The position numbers and the translations under genes are program-made. Of a stretch of 64,000 nucleotides of DNA, positions 27,586 to 36,805 are shown one piece after another. The stretch lies in assembly GCF_900142715.1 (NCBI RefSeq), contig NZ_FRBX01000003.1, positions 1-64,000 of the forward strand. The letters run 5' to 3'. Source of the DNA: Flavobacterium pectinovorum (GTDB taxonomy: Bacteria > Bacteroidota > Bacteroidia > Flavobacteriales > Flavobacteriaceae). The number at the start of each line of letters is the position of its first letter. The stretch's first letter is position 1. Below the pieces are notes generated by a model. The model was not told the origin of the DNA. It saw nothing but the letters and a program-made list of their open reading frames with translations, and made no database searches.

Positions 27586-30444
27586 GTGATATCCTTTAAT
27601 ACCAAGTCATCATTGAAGCCATTTTATAGAAACATTTTAATTATTTTAGTTTTATTGAGCTCGATAAAACACTACGCGCAGCATCAATCTAAGATGGAAG
27701 TAGCTGTGAATCTTGAACTTAAAACACTGAATGTAAAACAAGATATCACGTTTTATAATACTTCAAATGATTCTTTGAGTACTATTGTTTTGAATGACTG
27801 GAATAATGCTTTCTCTGATAAAAATACGCCTTTGGCTAAACGTTTTTCGGATGAATTTTACAGAGGTTTTCATTTAGCGAAGGCAGCCGAAAGAGGAAAT
27901 ACTACGATTTTAAATCTTTCTGATTCTAATAATTTGGCTTTTGAATGGGAAAGAACCGATAAAAACCCGGATTTTATTATCGTAAAACTGAAGCAAAAGT
28001 TACTTCCCGGCGAAAAAATTGAACTTCATCTTACTTACATTTCTAAAATTCCGAGTGATAAATTTACGCATTATGGTTTTGATCAAAATGGCGGAATGAG
28101 TTTAAAAAATTGGTTTTTAAGCCCATCACGTTATGAAAATCATAGTTTTGTGACAAACAATAATTTTAATCTCGATGATATTGCAAATGCAAGTACAGAT
28201 TATGAGATTGAAATAAAAATTCCGAATGAATATTCGATTACTACTGATTTGAATTCGGTTTCAAAAGACAATTCGAACCTTTCTTATACTTCTTATCTTT
28301 TTTCGGGATTGAACAGAACTGATTTTAATTTTTTTATAGAAAGACAAAATACTTTTAGAAGTTATACCAACGACTCTTTAGAAATTCTTTCGGATTTAAG
28401 AAGTAAAAAAATCAGCGATATTCAAAAAGCAATTATCATTAATAGAGTGGTGACTTTTGCAAATGCGTTTATTGGAGAATATCCACATCAAAAAATTACA
28501 GTTTCTCAGGCAGATTATGATCGAAATCCTTTTTATGGACTCAATCAGTTACCATCATTCATTAGTCCGTTTCCGGATGATTTTATCTTCGAAATTACTT
28601 TCTTAAAAACGTATCTGAACAATTATTTAAAGAATAGTCTACGACTGGATCCCAGAAAAGACAATTGGGTTTATGACGGAATTCAGATCTATGCCATGAT
28701 GAAATTTATGGAAGAACAACATCTGGATCAGAAGATGTTAGGGAAACTTTCGGACATGAAGCTTTTTAAAAGTTATAATATTACCAACTTATCTTTTAAT
28801 GAGCAATACAGCTATTATTATATGCTGATGGCCAGAAAAAATCTCGATCAGCCTCTTGGTGACCCAAAAAACACACTGATAAAATTTAATGAGCAAATTG
28901 CCAGTAAATATCGTGCAGGTTTAAGTTTAAGCTATCTGGATGATTATTTAAATAATGGTGTTGTTCCTGAAAGTGTTCAGGAATTTTATAATTTGAATAA
29001 AACGAAACAGACAAACCGATATGATTTTGAAGAAATATTACTCAAAAAAAGCCCTAAAAATATCGATTGGTTTTTTAAAACTATAATTGATTCCCGTGAT
29101 ATTATCGACTACAAATTCTCGAATGTTTCGAGAACAAAAGATAGTGTACAATTTTCTATAAAAAACAAAACCGGTATTTATGCTCCAATTCCCGTGTACG
29201 GAATTAAGAAAAATGAGGTTGTTTTTAAAGAATGGATTGAACCAAAAAACAATGATACAATTTATACATTTGGACGAAAAAATGCGGATAAAATTGTAAT
29301 TAATTATGATAATGAAGTTCCGGAGTACAACCAAAGAAATAACTGGAAATCATTAAAAAGTCTGGTGGTTACAAACCGTCCCATAAAATTTAATTTTGCC
29401 AAAGATCTGGAAGATCCATATTACAATCAGATTTTGTACATTCCAACGCTTACTTATAATTTATATGATGGTTTTATGCCGGGAATACGTTTTCATAATA
29501 AAACAATACTCGACAAGCCTTTTAATTTTGATATTAATCCAACGTATTCGATTAATACGGAAACTTTAACGGGTTCATCTGCTTTTTCATACAGTCAATA
29601 TTACAGAAACAGTACGCTTTATAATGTGCGTTACTCTATCAGTCAGAATTATTTTCATTATGCTCCCGATGCTACTTATTTTAGATTGAATCCGATGGTT
29701 CAGTTTCGAATTCGGGAAGAAAATTTCAGGGATAATAGAAAACAATTGATTTTGTTGCGTCAGGTTATTGTAAATCGCGAAGCAAGTACTTATATAACAG
29801 ATAATTCGAAACCAAACTATTCTATTTTCAACGCCCGTTATTCGAACACAAAAACCGAATTAATCAATCATTTTAATTTTATGACTGATGTACAGTTTTC
29901 AAGTGATTTTGGAAAACTGGCAGCAGAAATAGAATACAGAAGATTATTTGATAATAATCGAAAATTGAATTTGAGATTATATGCCGGAAGTTTTTTATAC
30001 AACACAACCAATTCAGATTATTTTAGTTTTGGTTTGGATCGTCCAACTGATTATTTATTTGATTATAATTTTTACGGAAGATCAGAAAGCACCGGTTTTT
30101 TTAGTCAGCAATATGTAATGGCAGAAGGTGGTTTTAAGTCAAAAATAGAACCGCGATATGCCGATAAATGGATGACAACTTTAAATGCCAGTTACTCGAT
30201 CTGGAACTGGATCGAAGTTTACGGAGATCTTGGTTTTATGAAAAACACACATGAAAATGAACGTTTTATATATGATAGCGGCATCAGATTAAATTTGGTA
30301 ACCGATTATTTTGAAGTTTATTTTCCGGTTTACTCCAATAACGGCTGGGAGATTTCTCAGAACAAATACAATGAAAAAATTAGATTTGTGGTTACACTCT
30401 CTCCAAAAACATTAGTCACACTTTTTACCCGAAAATGGTTTTAA
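27586..30444 (+). CDS. M1-aminopeptidase-like protein fused to an outer-membrane-type C-terminal half
   Basis: 952 residues from a GTG (or from the TTG at 27613). A signal peptide (FYRNILIILVLLSSIKHYAQ) is followed by an M1-type N-terminal beta domain (MEVAVNLELKTLNVKQDITFYNTSNDSL...NDWNNAFSDKNTPLAKRF). The catalytic-like region reads NWVYDGIQIYAMMKFMEEQ, reminiscent of the WLNEGFA segment of M1 enzymes, but no HExxH zinc motif is visible. From about residue 590 the sequence alternates as amphipathic strands and ends LFTRKWF with terminal Phe, as in outer-membrane barrels. Likely an inactive peptidase domain on a barrel anchor; function unknown. Confidence 0.75.
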   Translation: MISFNTKSSLKPFYRNILIILVLLSSIKHYAQHQSKMEVAVNLELKTLNVKQDITFYNTSNDSLSTIVLNDWNNAFSDKNTPLAKRFSDEFYRGFHLAKAAERGNTTILNLSDSNNLAFEWERTDKNPDFIIVKLKQKLLPGEKIELHLTYISKIPSDKFTHYGFDQNGGMSLKNWFLSPSRYENHSFVTNNNFNLDDIANASTDYEIEIKIPNEYSITTDLNSVSKDNSNLSYTSYLFSGLNRTDFNFFIERQNTFRSYTNDSLEILSDLRSKKISDIQKAIIINRVVTFANAFIGEYPHQKITVSQADYDRNPFYGLNQLPSFISPFPDDFIFEITFLKTYLNNYLKNSLRLDPRKDNWVYDGIQIYAMMKFMEEQHLDQKMLGKLSDMKLFKSYNITNLSFNEQYSYYYMLMARKNLDQPLGDPKNTLIKFNEQIASKYRAGLSLSYLDDYLNNGVVPESVQEFYNLNKTKQTNRYDFEEILLKKSPKNIDWFFKTIIDSRDIIDYKFSNVSRTKDSVQFSIKNKTGIYAPIPVYGIKKNEVVFKEWIEPKNNDTIYTFGRKNADKIVINYDNEVPEYNQRNNWKSLKSLVVTNRPIKFNFAKDLEDPYYNQILYIPTLTYNLYDGFMPGIRFHNKTILDKPFNFDINPTYSINTETLTGSSAFSYSQYYRNSTLYNVRYSISQNYFHYAPDATYFRLNPMVQFRIREENFRDNRKQLILLRQVIVNREASTYITDNSKPNYSIFNARYSNTKTELINHFNFMTDVQFSSDFGKLAAEIEYRRLFDNNRKLNLRLYAGSFLYNTTNSDYFSFGLDRPTDYLFDYNFYGRSESTGFFSQQYVMAEGGFKSKIEPRYADKWMTTLNASYSIWNWIEVYGDLGFMKNTHENERFIYDSGIRLNLVTDYFEVYFPVYSNNGWEISQNKYNEKIRFVVTLSPKTLVTLFTRKWF

Positions 30445-30598
30445 TTCAATAAATTTTACACAAAAACATAAATTATTGTTATTAGAAGCAGAAAAAACTT
30501 AAATATTACACAAAAAATATACGTAGTTTTAGCAATTTAATTATAAATAATTAAATTATATTTATTTTAATGAATTATGATTATTGATACTTTTTAAT

Positions 30599-30606
30599 TA
30601 ATTTTG
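30599..30606 (+). promoter_or_regulatory. -7 element of the E1 fusion gene
   Basis: TAATTTTG matches TAnnTTTG and ends 26 bp before the ATG at 30633. The upstream TTG is not at standard spacing. Confidence 0.5.
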
Positions 30607-30632
30607 CTGCGTAACATGACCCATTTGAGATT

Positions 30633-33044
30633 ATGATTAAAGAACACAACAATACTACACTTACTTTCGAAGATTTCAAAACAGAAGTAATGAAAGATTA
30701 CAGAATTGCGGTTACAAGCCGTGAATGTAGTCTTTTAGGCCGTAAAGAAGTATTGACAGGAAAAGCTAAGTTTGGAATATTTGGTGACGGAAAAGAAGTG
30801 CCACAGCTTGCTATGGCAAAAGCCTTTAAAAACGGAGATTTCCGTTCCGGATACTATCGCGACCAAACTTTTATGATGGCTATTGGCGAATTGACTCCAA
30901 AGCAATTTTTCGCAGGTTTATACGGTCACACCGATTTAGAATATGATCCAATGTCTGCCGGAAGGCAAATGGGCGGACACTTTGTAACGCACAGTTTGAA
31001 CGAAGACGGTACATGGAAAGACTTAACACAACAAAAAAATTCAAGCGCAGATATATCTCCTACAGCCGGACAAATGCCAAGATTATTGGGATTGGCCCAG
31101 GCTTCTAAAATTTATAGAAATGTTGATGGTATTACTATTAAAGACAAATTTTCTGTAAACGGAAACGAAGTTGCCTGGGGAACTATCGGTAACGCAAGTA
31201 CATCTGAAGGTTTGTTTTTTGAAACCATAAATGCTGCCGGAGTTTTACAGGTTCCGATGGTTATGAGTGTTTGGGATGATGAATACGGAATTTCGGTTCA
31301 TGCCAAACATCAAACTACAAAAGAAAATATCTCTGAAATTTTAAAAGGATACCAACGCGACGAAGATGCAAAAGGGTATGAAATTTTTAGAGTTAAAGGT
31401 TGGGATTATGCTGAACTGGTTTCAACTTATGAAAGAGCCGCAGCAGTTGCAAGAGAAGAACACGTTCCGGTTTTAATTCACGTTAATGAATTAACACAAC
31501 CACAGGGTCACTCTACTTCTGGTTCTCACGAACGTTATAAAAACGGAGAAAGACTGGCTTGGGAAAGAGATTTTGACTGTATTCGCCAAATGCGTTTATG
31601 GATGATTGCCATTAATATTGCATCACCTGAAGAATTGGCTGAAATTGATTTTGAAATCAAAAAAGAAATTCTTGAGGCTAAAAAAGAAGCGTGGAATTCT
31701 TTTATCAACCCTATTATTGAAGATCAAAAGAATCTTTTGGCTTTACTAGGGCAAATTGCAGAAGCAAGTATCAACCATAAAGAAAGAATTCAAAAATATA
31801 TCTCAGAATTAAGCGCTATAAAATCGCCTTTGAAAAAAGAAATGCTTGCCATTGCAAGAAAGATTTTACGCTTTATTGAAGTTCCGAACAGTAAAGTTCT
31901 TTTATCAAACTGGATTACGAACTATATCGGAATAACACAGGGAAGATTCAGTAGTAATTTATATTCTGAATCAGATAAAAATGTATTTTCTGTAGAAAAA
32001 GTGCTTCCAAAATATGCAGATGATGCAAAAGCAGATCTGGACGGAAGAATGATTTTACGTGATAACTTTGATGCTTTGTTTACCAAATATCCTGAAACTT
32101 TGATTTTTGGTGAAGATGTTGGAAACATTGGAGACGTAAATCAAGGCCTTGAAGGTATGCAGGAAAAATACGGAGAACTTCGTGTTGCCGATGTTGGTAT
32201 TCGTGAAGCTACTATTATTGGTCAGGGAATTGGAATGGCTTTGAGAGGTTTACGTCCAATTGCCGAAATTCAGTATTTAGATTATTTATTGTATGCCATT
32301 CAAATCATGAGTGATGATTTGGCGACATTGCAATACAGAACTGTTGGAAAACAAAAAGCACCATTAATTATCAGAACCCGCGGACACCGTTTAGAAGGTA
32401 TCTGGCATTCTGGTTCTCCTATGGGGATGATTATTAACGCTATTCGCGGAATTCATGTTTTGGTTCCAAGAAATATGACGCAGGCAGCTGGTTTCTACAA
32501 CGCGCTTTTAGAGTGTGATGAACCTGCTTTAGTAATTGAGTGCTTAAATGGTTATCGTTTAAAAGAAAAAACGCCTTTAAATTTTGGTGAATTCAAAACA
32601 CCAATTGGTGTTGTTGAAACATTAAAAGAAGGTTCAGATATTACTTTGGTTTCTTACGGATCTACTTTAAGACTGGTAGAACAGGCTGCAACTGAATTAT
32701 TAGATTTAGGAATTGATTGCGAAGTAATTGATATTCAGTCTTTACTTCCGTTTGATATTAATAAGGATATTGTAAAAAGTATTGCCAAAACAAATCGCCT
32801 TTTAGTAATCGACGAAGATGTTCCTGGTGGAGCTTCAGCTTACATTTTACAACAAATTCTGGAAGAACAAGACGCTTATAAATATCTTGACAGCAAACCA
32901 CAAACACTTGCCGCAAAAGCCCACAGACCTGCTTACGGAACTGATGGCGATTATTTCTCTAAACCTTCTACAGAAGACATTTTCGAGAAAGTATACAGCA
33001 TGATGAATGAAGCAAATCCTTCTAAATTTCCTGTTTTATACTAG
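30633..33044 (+). CDS. 2-oxoacid dehydrogenase E1, fused alpha and beta subunits (branched-chain type)
   Basis: 803 residues joining both E1 chains. The alpha half has the thiamine-diphosphate region TIGNASTSEGLFFETINAAGV and VWDDEYGISVHAKHQT, plus HVNELTQPQGHSTSGSHERY. The beta half starts near residue 465 with LRDNFDALF and contains FGEDVGNIGDVNQG, ADVGIREATIIGQGIGMALRG and IDEDVPGG. E1 decarboxylates a 2-oxoacid and passes the acyl group to lipoyl-E2. The fusion is common in Bacteroidota and is usually assigned to branched-chain 2-oxoacids; E2 and E3 are not in this window. Ends in a 38-bp perfect palindromic terminator. Confidence 0.92.
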   Translation: MIKEHNNTTLTFEDFKTEVMKDYRIAVTSRECSLLGRKEVLTGKAKFGIFGDGKEVPQLAMAKAFKNGDFRSGYYRDQTFMMAIGELTPKQFFAGLYGHTDLEYDPMSAGRQMGGHFVTHSLNEDGTWKDLTQQKNSSADISPTAGQMPRLLGLAQASKIYRNVDGITIKDKFSVNGNEVAWGTIGNASTSEGLFFETINAAGVLQVPMVMSVWDDEYGISVHAKHQTTKENISEILKGYQRDEDAKGYEIFRVKGWDYAELVSTYERAAAVAREEHVPVLIHVNELTQPQGHSTSGSHERYKNGERLAWERDFDCIRQMRLWMIAINIASPEELAEIDFEIKKEILEAKKEAWNSFINPIIEDQKNLLALLGQIAEASINHKERIQKYISELSAIKSPLKKEMLAIARKILRFIEVPNSKVLLSNWITNYIGITQGRFSSNLYSESDKNVFSVEKVLPKYADDAKADLDGRMILRDNFDALFTKYPETLIFGEDVGNIGDVNQGLEGMQEKYGELRVADVGIREATIIGQGIGMALRGLRPIAEIQYLDYLLYAIQIMSDDLATLQYRTVGKQKAPLIIRTRGHRLEGIWHSGSPMGMIINAIRGIHVLVPRNMTQAAGFYNALLECDEPALVIECLNGYRLKEKTPLNFGEFKTPIGVVETLKEGSDITLVSYGSTLRLVEQAATELLDLGIDCEVIDIQSLLPFDINKDIVKSIAKTNRLLVIDEDVPGGASAYILQQILEEQDAYKYLDSKPQTLAAKAHRPAYGTDGDYFSKPSTEDIFEKVYSMMNEANPSKFPVLY

Positions 33045-33066
33045 GATTTAATTGGGTTTTCGATAT

Positions 33067-33104
33067 AAAAAAAGCTTATAAACAATTGTTTATAAGCTTT
33101 TTTT
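33067..33104. terminator. perfect palindromic terminator
   Basis: A 38-bp perfect palindrome centred on CAATTG with flanking A7 and T7 runs, so it can work in both directions. It lies 23 bp after the E1 stop codon. Confidence 0.93.
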
Positions 33105-33125
33105 ATTTTGTTATTGCGTTGTGTT

Positions 33126-33295
33126 TGTCATTTCGACGGAGGAGAAATCACATCCGGAGAACGACGTACTCTGTGTATTCACTTTATGTGATTTCTCCTC
33201 CGTCGAAATGACACGAAATACGTATAAATTAAACTAAAAAATCCGTCAAAATCCGTGTCTTCGCGTTAGCGAATCAGCGTCATCCGCGTGCCATC
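33126..33295. repeat. composite intergenic repeat, copy 1: GTCATTTCGACG hairpin plus CGTCATCCGCGTGCCAT
   Basis: Perfect 28-bp arms (33126-33153 / 33186-33213), beginning TGTCATTTCGACGGAGGAG, enclose 32 nt. About 25 bp further lies the GC-rich segment with ATCCGTCAAAATCCGTGTC and CGTCATCCGCGTGCCAT (33240-33293). The same two modules in the same order occur at 44812-45012 and 47071-47202. It abuts the 3' end of kdsB. Confidence 0.8.
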
Positions 33296-33302
33296 TCGCA
33301 AT

Positions 33303-34037
33303 CTATTTAGATGCCAAAATACCTCTAGCTTTTTCTAAATCCTCAGCTGTATCAATTCCAATTCCAACATGGCTTGTTTCAACCATTTTAATACGTTTTC
33401 CGAATTCTAAATAACGAAGCTGCTCTAACTTTTCAGAAGCTTCTAAAGATTTCATAGGTAAACTATAAAAATCTAATAAAGCTTGTTTTCTAAAAGCATA
33501 AATACCAATATGCTGAAAATAACGAACTCCAACAGCTGTATCTCTTGGATACGGAATTACCGATCTTGAAAAATACAATGCAAATTGCGATTGATCTACC
33601 ACCACTTTTACATTATTAGGGTTATTGATTTCGTCTTCATTCGTGATTTCTCGCATTAACGAAGCCAAATCAATTTTATGTTCTTCATCATTTTTAAAAA
33701 CAGATAAAACCTGTTCCAGAGGTCCGGCTTCTGTAAAAGGTTCATCACCCTGTACATTTACCACAATATCAACATCAAGATTTGCAATGGCTTCTGCAAT
33801 TCGGTCGCTTCCAGATTCGTGTTCTTTGATGCTCATAATGGCTTTTCCGCCATGAGAAACAATTTCATCATAAATTAAATCTGAATCCGTTACAACAAAT
33901 ACATCATCAAACAAATTTGTAGCTACAGAAGCTTCGTAAGTTCTTAAAATTACCGTTTTACCTCCCAGATCCTGCATTAACTTTGCGGGAAAGCGTGTTG
34001 ATGCATATCGTGCCGGAATTACAGCTATTATTTTCAT
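33303..34037 (-). CDS. kdsB: 3-deoxy-manno-octulosonate cytidylyltransferase (CMP-Kdo synthetase)
   Basis: 244 residues from the ATG at 34037 ([19 protein letters not shown]). Signatures: the nucleotide-binding [33 protein letters not shown] with the metal-binding Asp, HIGIYAFRK, and [15 protein letters not shown] near the C terminus. It activates Kdo with CTP for lipid A/LPS core synthesis. A longer frame to 34139 is rejected because it runs through an intergenic hairpin repeat and has no family similarity. Normal length for KdsB. Confidence 0.96.
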   Translation of the reverse strand: MKIIAVIPARYASTRFPAKLMQDLGGKTVILRTYEASVATNLFDDVFVVTDSDLIYDEIVSHGGKAIMSIKEHESGSDRIAEAIANLDVDIVVNVQGDEPFTEAGPLEQVLSVFKNDEEHKIDLASLMREITNEDEINNPNNVKVVVDQSQFALYFSRSVIPYPRDTAVGVRYFQHIGIYAFRKQALLDFYSLPMKSLEASEKLEQLRYLEFGKRIKMVETSHVGIGIDTAEDLEKARGILASK

Positions 34038-34063
34038 TCTACTATTTTTAAATTTATTTTCTT

Positions 34064-34153
34064 CTTTGTGAATCTCTGTGAAAATCTTCCTGCAACTTTG
34101 CGTAACAATTTTACCACAGAGATTCGCAAAGGTTTTCACAGAGATTCACAAAG
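34064..34153. repeat. intergenic inverted repeat, CTTTGTGAATCTCTGTG family
   Basis: Perfect 21-bp arms CTTTGTGAATCTCTGTGAAA (from 34064) and its inverse (34133-34153) flank a second, weaker dyad (TTTGCG...CGCAAA). It sits between the ygiD stop and the kdsB start. Confidence 0.75.
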
Positions 34154-34160
34154 GTTCTTT

Positions 34161-34991
34161 TTACATTATTTTTACTGAAGTCATACTCAATGAACCAGCC
34201 AGTAATTTATCATTGAACAAACTTAATTCTTCTGATTTGTCTTTTAAACCTAAAGTATACAACAAAGGTAAATAATGATCAGGTGTTGGAATCGCAACCT
34301 GAACGGCTTTGCTCATTTTTTCGAAATCAATTAAAGGCTGAAAATTTCCATCTAACAAATAATTATTTACAGTTTCTCTGGCTTCAATTGCCCAGTCGTA
34401 ACCGTAATTGTCTTTATCAAAATTTCTAAAATCTACCAAACGAAGATTATGTACAATATTTCCGCTTCCGATAATTAAAACTCCTTTATGACGTAAAGAT
34501 TGTAACTTCTGAGCCAACTCAAAATGATATTGCCCCGATTTGGTATAATCTATACTCAACTGAATTACAGGAACATTTGCCTCAGGATATAAATGTTTAA
34601 TAACACTCCAGGCACCGTGATCTAAACCCCAATGTTCATCTAAATCAACATTTACCGGTTCTAATATTTTTTTAGTTTCTACAGCTAGTTCAGGACTTCC
34701 TTTTGCGGGATATTGCACATCAAAAAGCGCTTGCGGAAATCCTCCAAAATCATGAATTGTTCTTGGCATTTGCATTGAAGTTACTTTGGTTCCGTTGGTA
34801 AACCAATGCGCCGAAACACATAAAATGGCATTTGGCTGCGGTAAGGTTTTTGCCAGATTACGAAAACCCGCCACAAACTGATTTTCTTCAATCGCATTCA
34901 TCGGACTGCCGTGTCCTAAAAACAAAACCGGCATTTTATCTGTATTCGAAAACGTCGATGAAATCGAATGTAAGTCATTTAGTGTTGTCAT
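34161..34991 (-). CDS. ygiD: 4,5-DOPA-extradiol-dioxygenase family protein
   Basis: 276 residues of the LigB-like class III extradiol dioxygenase family: PVLFLGHGSPMNAI, CVSAHWFTNGTKV, the metal-site DHGAWSVIKHLYPEANVPVIQLSID, and IIGSGNIVHNLR. The His residues in these motifs bind the active-site metal. E. coli YgiD opens the ring of L-DOPA in vitro; the physiological substrate in bacteria is uncertain. Start MTTLNDLHSISSTF is slightly long, and the conserved region begins at about residue 20. Confidence 0.9.
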   Translation of the reverse strand: MTTLNDLHSISSTFSNTDKMPVLFLGHGSPMNAIEENQFVAGFRNLAKTLPQPNAILCVSAHWFTNGTKVTSMQMPRTIHDFGGFPQALFDVQYPAKGSPELAVETKKILEPVNVDLDEHWGLDHGAWSVIKHLYPEANVPVIQLSIDYTKSGQYHFELAQKLQSLRHKGVLIIGSGNIVHNLRLVDFRNFDKDNYGYDWAIEARETVNNYLLDGNFQPLIDFEKMSKAVQVAIPTPDHYLPLLYTLGLKDKSEELSLFNDKLLAGSLSMTSVKIM

Positions 34992-35006
34992 TTGCTAAAG
35001 TTTTTT

Positions 35007-35059
35007 TTCGCCACGAATTCACGAATTATTCAAATAAAATTCGTGAATTCGTGGCGGAA
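35007..35059. repeat. CCACGAATT hairpin, copy 1
   Basis: A perfect 19-bp stem (35009-35027 / 35038-35056) built from CGCCACGAATTCACGAATT with a 10-nt loop, between the helicase stop and the ygiD start on the minus strand. Members of the same family are at 51969, 53313 and 53995. It may act as a terminator or RNA-processing site for the upstream helicase gene. Confidence 0.85.
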
Positions 35060-35062
35060 AAT

Positions 35063-36472
35063 TTATTCCTCAAAACTCTCATCTTTAAATCCTATCAAAT
35101 ATAATTTATTTTTGGCGCGCGTCATAGCGGTATAAAGCCATCTGATATAATCGCGATCGATTCCGTTTGGTAAATACGGCTGCTCGATAAAAACCGTATC
35201 CCACTGTCCCCCTTGCGATTTATGACACGTTATGGCGTACGAAAATTTAACCTGTAAGCCATTAAAATATTCGTTTTCTTTCACTTTCTGGAATTTCTTG
35301 TATTTCGTACTTTCATCTTCATAATCTTTCATCACTTCTTCATACAAACGATTTGATTCTTCGTAAGTTAATGACGGAGATTCACTTTTAATCGTATCCA
35401 AAAGCAAAACTGTTTCAAAAGGTTTTTGATCCGGATAATCGACCATTCTGATTTTTACTCTCGCAAAATTAAATCCGTATAATTCCTTGATACCGAAGAG
35501 TTCCAATACTTCGATAATATCTCCGTTGGCAATAAATCCGGCTTCATCGGTTTCTTTTAACCAGAAATAATTATTCTTCACCACCATCAAGAAATCGCCT
35601 ACCGAAAGTTCGCTTTCTTTAAATAAAATTCGGGTTCTGATTTGTTCATTATACTGATTGGCTCGTTTATTTGATCGAACAATAAAAGCGGTATCTTCAA
35701 TACTATAATTGCTGTAAGCGGTATTTATCGCATCCTGAATATCATATCCATCGGTTAAACGAACGATATCTTTGAATTTTTTTACATTAAATTTAAACTC
35801 TGTAATAAAACTTTCTTTCAATAATTCACGCAGTTCAGTAGCATTAAATAAAATTCCAGAACTTTCTTCCTGACGCATCACTTCATCAAGTTCGATATGT
35901 TCTATTTCCTTATCATAATGAACGCCCAAAGTTTGAATATCTAATGCCGGACTAATATCTAAATTCACAGGTGGTAACTGCGCCGTATCTCCCAAAAGAA
36001 TCATTTTGCAATTGGTTCCTGAATAGACATAATTAATCAAATCATCCAAAAGCGAACCGCTATCTAAAGTACTGTCTGAAATCATCGAAGCCTCATCGAC
36101 AATAAAAATCGTGTTTTTATGCTTATTGACTTGTTTGGTAAAAGCCACTCCTCCACCCGACGATTTTTTAGGAAAATAAATTTTTTTATGAATCGTAAAT
36201 GCAGGCGTATTCGAATAATTGGCAATGACTTTTGCAGCTCGTCCGGTTGGTGCAAGCAAAACAAACTTTTTATTAATATCGCCAAGATTATTTACAATAG
36301 TCGAAATCACAGTTGTTTTTCCCGTTCCGGCATATCCTTTCAATACAAAAATGGTATCGTTATGCGTATCGGTTAAAAAAATAGCGATTTTTTGAAAAAA
36401 AATATCCTGCTTGTAAGTTGGTGCAAATGGAAATTTTTTTTGTAAAACGCCGTAAAACAATGATGAATTCAT
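35063..36472 (-). CDS. RecD-like superfamily 1 DNA helicase
   Basis: 469 residues from the ATG at 36472. Walker A is GYAGTGKTTVIS, Walker B is FIVDEASMIS, motif III is LLGDTAQLPPV, and the C-terminal motifs are ITCHKSQGGQWD and LYTAMTRAKNKLYLIG, as in RecD/Dda 5'-3' helicases. No RecB or RecC partner is adjacent, so it is probably a stand-alone helicase of the RecD2/Dda type. The in-frame extension to 36514 is rejected, because a TACTTTG promoter-like box lies inside it. Confidence 0.9.
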   Translation of the reverse strand: MNSSLFYGVLQKKFPFAPTYKQDIFFQKIAIFLTDTHNDTIFVLKGYAGTGKTTVISTIVNNLGDINKKFVLLAPTGRAAKVIANYSNTPAFTIHKKIYFPKKSSGGGVAFTKQVNKHKNTIFIVDEASMISDSTLDSGSLLDDLINYVYSGTNCKMILLGDTAQLPPVNLDISPALDIQTLGVHYDKEIEHIELDEVMRQEESSGILFNATELRELLKESFITEFKFNVKKFKDIVRLTDGYDIQDAINTAYSNYSIEDTAFIVRSNKRANQYNEQIRTRILFKESELSVGDFLMVVKNNYFWLKETDEAGFIANGDIIEVLELFGIKELYGFNFARVKIRMVDYPDQKPFETVLLLDTIKSESPSLTYEESNRLYEEVMKDYEDESTKYKKFQKVKENEYFNGLQVKFSYAITCHKSQGGQWDTVFIEQPYLPNGIDRDYIRWLYTAMTRAKNKLYLIGFKDESFEE

Positions 36473-36489
36473 AGGGAAAAATTGAAATA

Positions 36490-36496
36490 CAAAGTA
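36490..36496 (-). promoter_or_regulatory. -7-like element of the helicase gene
   Basis: TACTTTG on the minus strand is one base short of TAnnTTTG. A TTG lies 22 nt upstream. It is 18 bp before the ATG at 36472. Confidence 0.45.
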
Positions 36497-36544
36497 CGGT
36501 TTTTTAAATGGCAAATGCCAATTTCAAAAATCAATAATTTTTTT

Positions 36545-36659
36545 ACCATATAAGTTATATAAGTTCATTTAATTTCTCGCTATGTCTTCTTAAATCTCTT
36601 TTTAATGATAAGCTTTACTGCGCAACTCTACTTAATTGAACTTATATAACTTATATGGT
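36545..36659. repeat. long inverted repeat with ATATAAGTTATATAAGTT arms
   Basis: 28-nt arms at 36545-36572 and 36632-36659 pair at 27 of 28 positions across 59 nt. Each arm contains an internal repeat of TATAAGTT. It occupies the 333-bp gap between the divergent helicase and DUF3822 genes. No gene seen. Confidence 0.75.
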
Positions 36660-36740
36660 GGAAAAAATCTTAACATTGGCTTAAACTGCATATTAAAATG
36701 ATTTTTGAAATTGCAATTATTATTGTTGCTTTTTAATTTG

Positions 36741-36748
36741 TAAGTTTG
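36741..36748 (+). promoter_or_regulatory. -7 element of the DUF3822-rsmD operon
   Basis: TAAGTTTG matches TAnnTTTG; the ATG is 57 bp downstream at 36806. TTG sequences occur at shorter (15) and longer (27) spacing than usual. Confidence 0.5.
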
Positions 36749-36805
36749 TCTTCGAATTAAATTCTTTCTTGACTCTAAAGCAGGTAACGAATTGTAAATC
36801 AAGTT

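Noticed and set aside
34832..35104. 90-codon plus-strand frame over the ygiD start and the CCACGAATT hairpin
   Set aside because: Antisense to ygiD and continuing through a hairpin repeat into the helicase 3' end; not a plausible gene.
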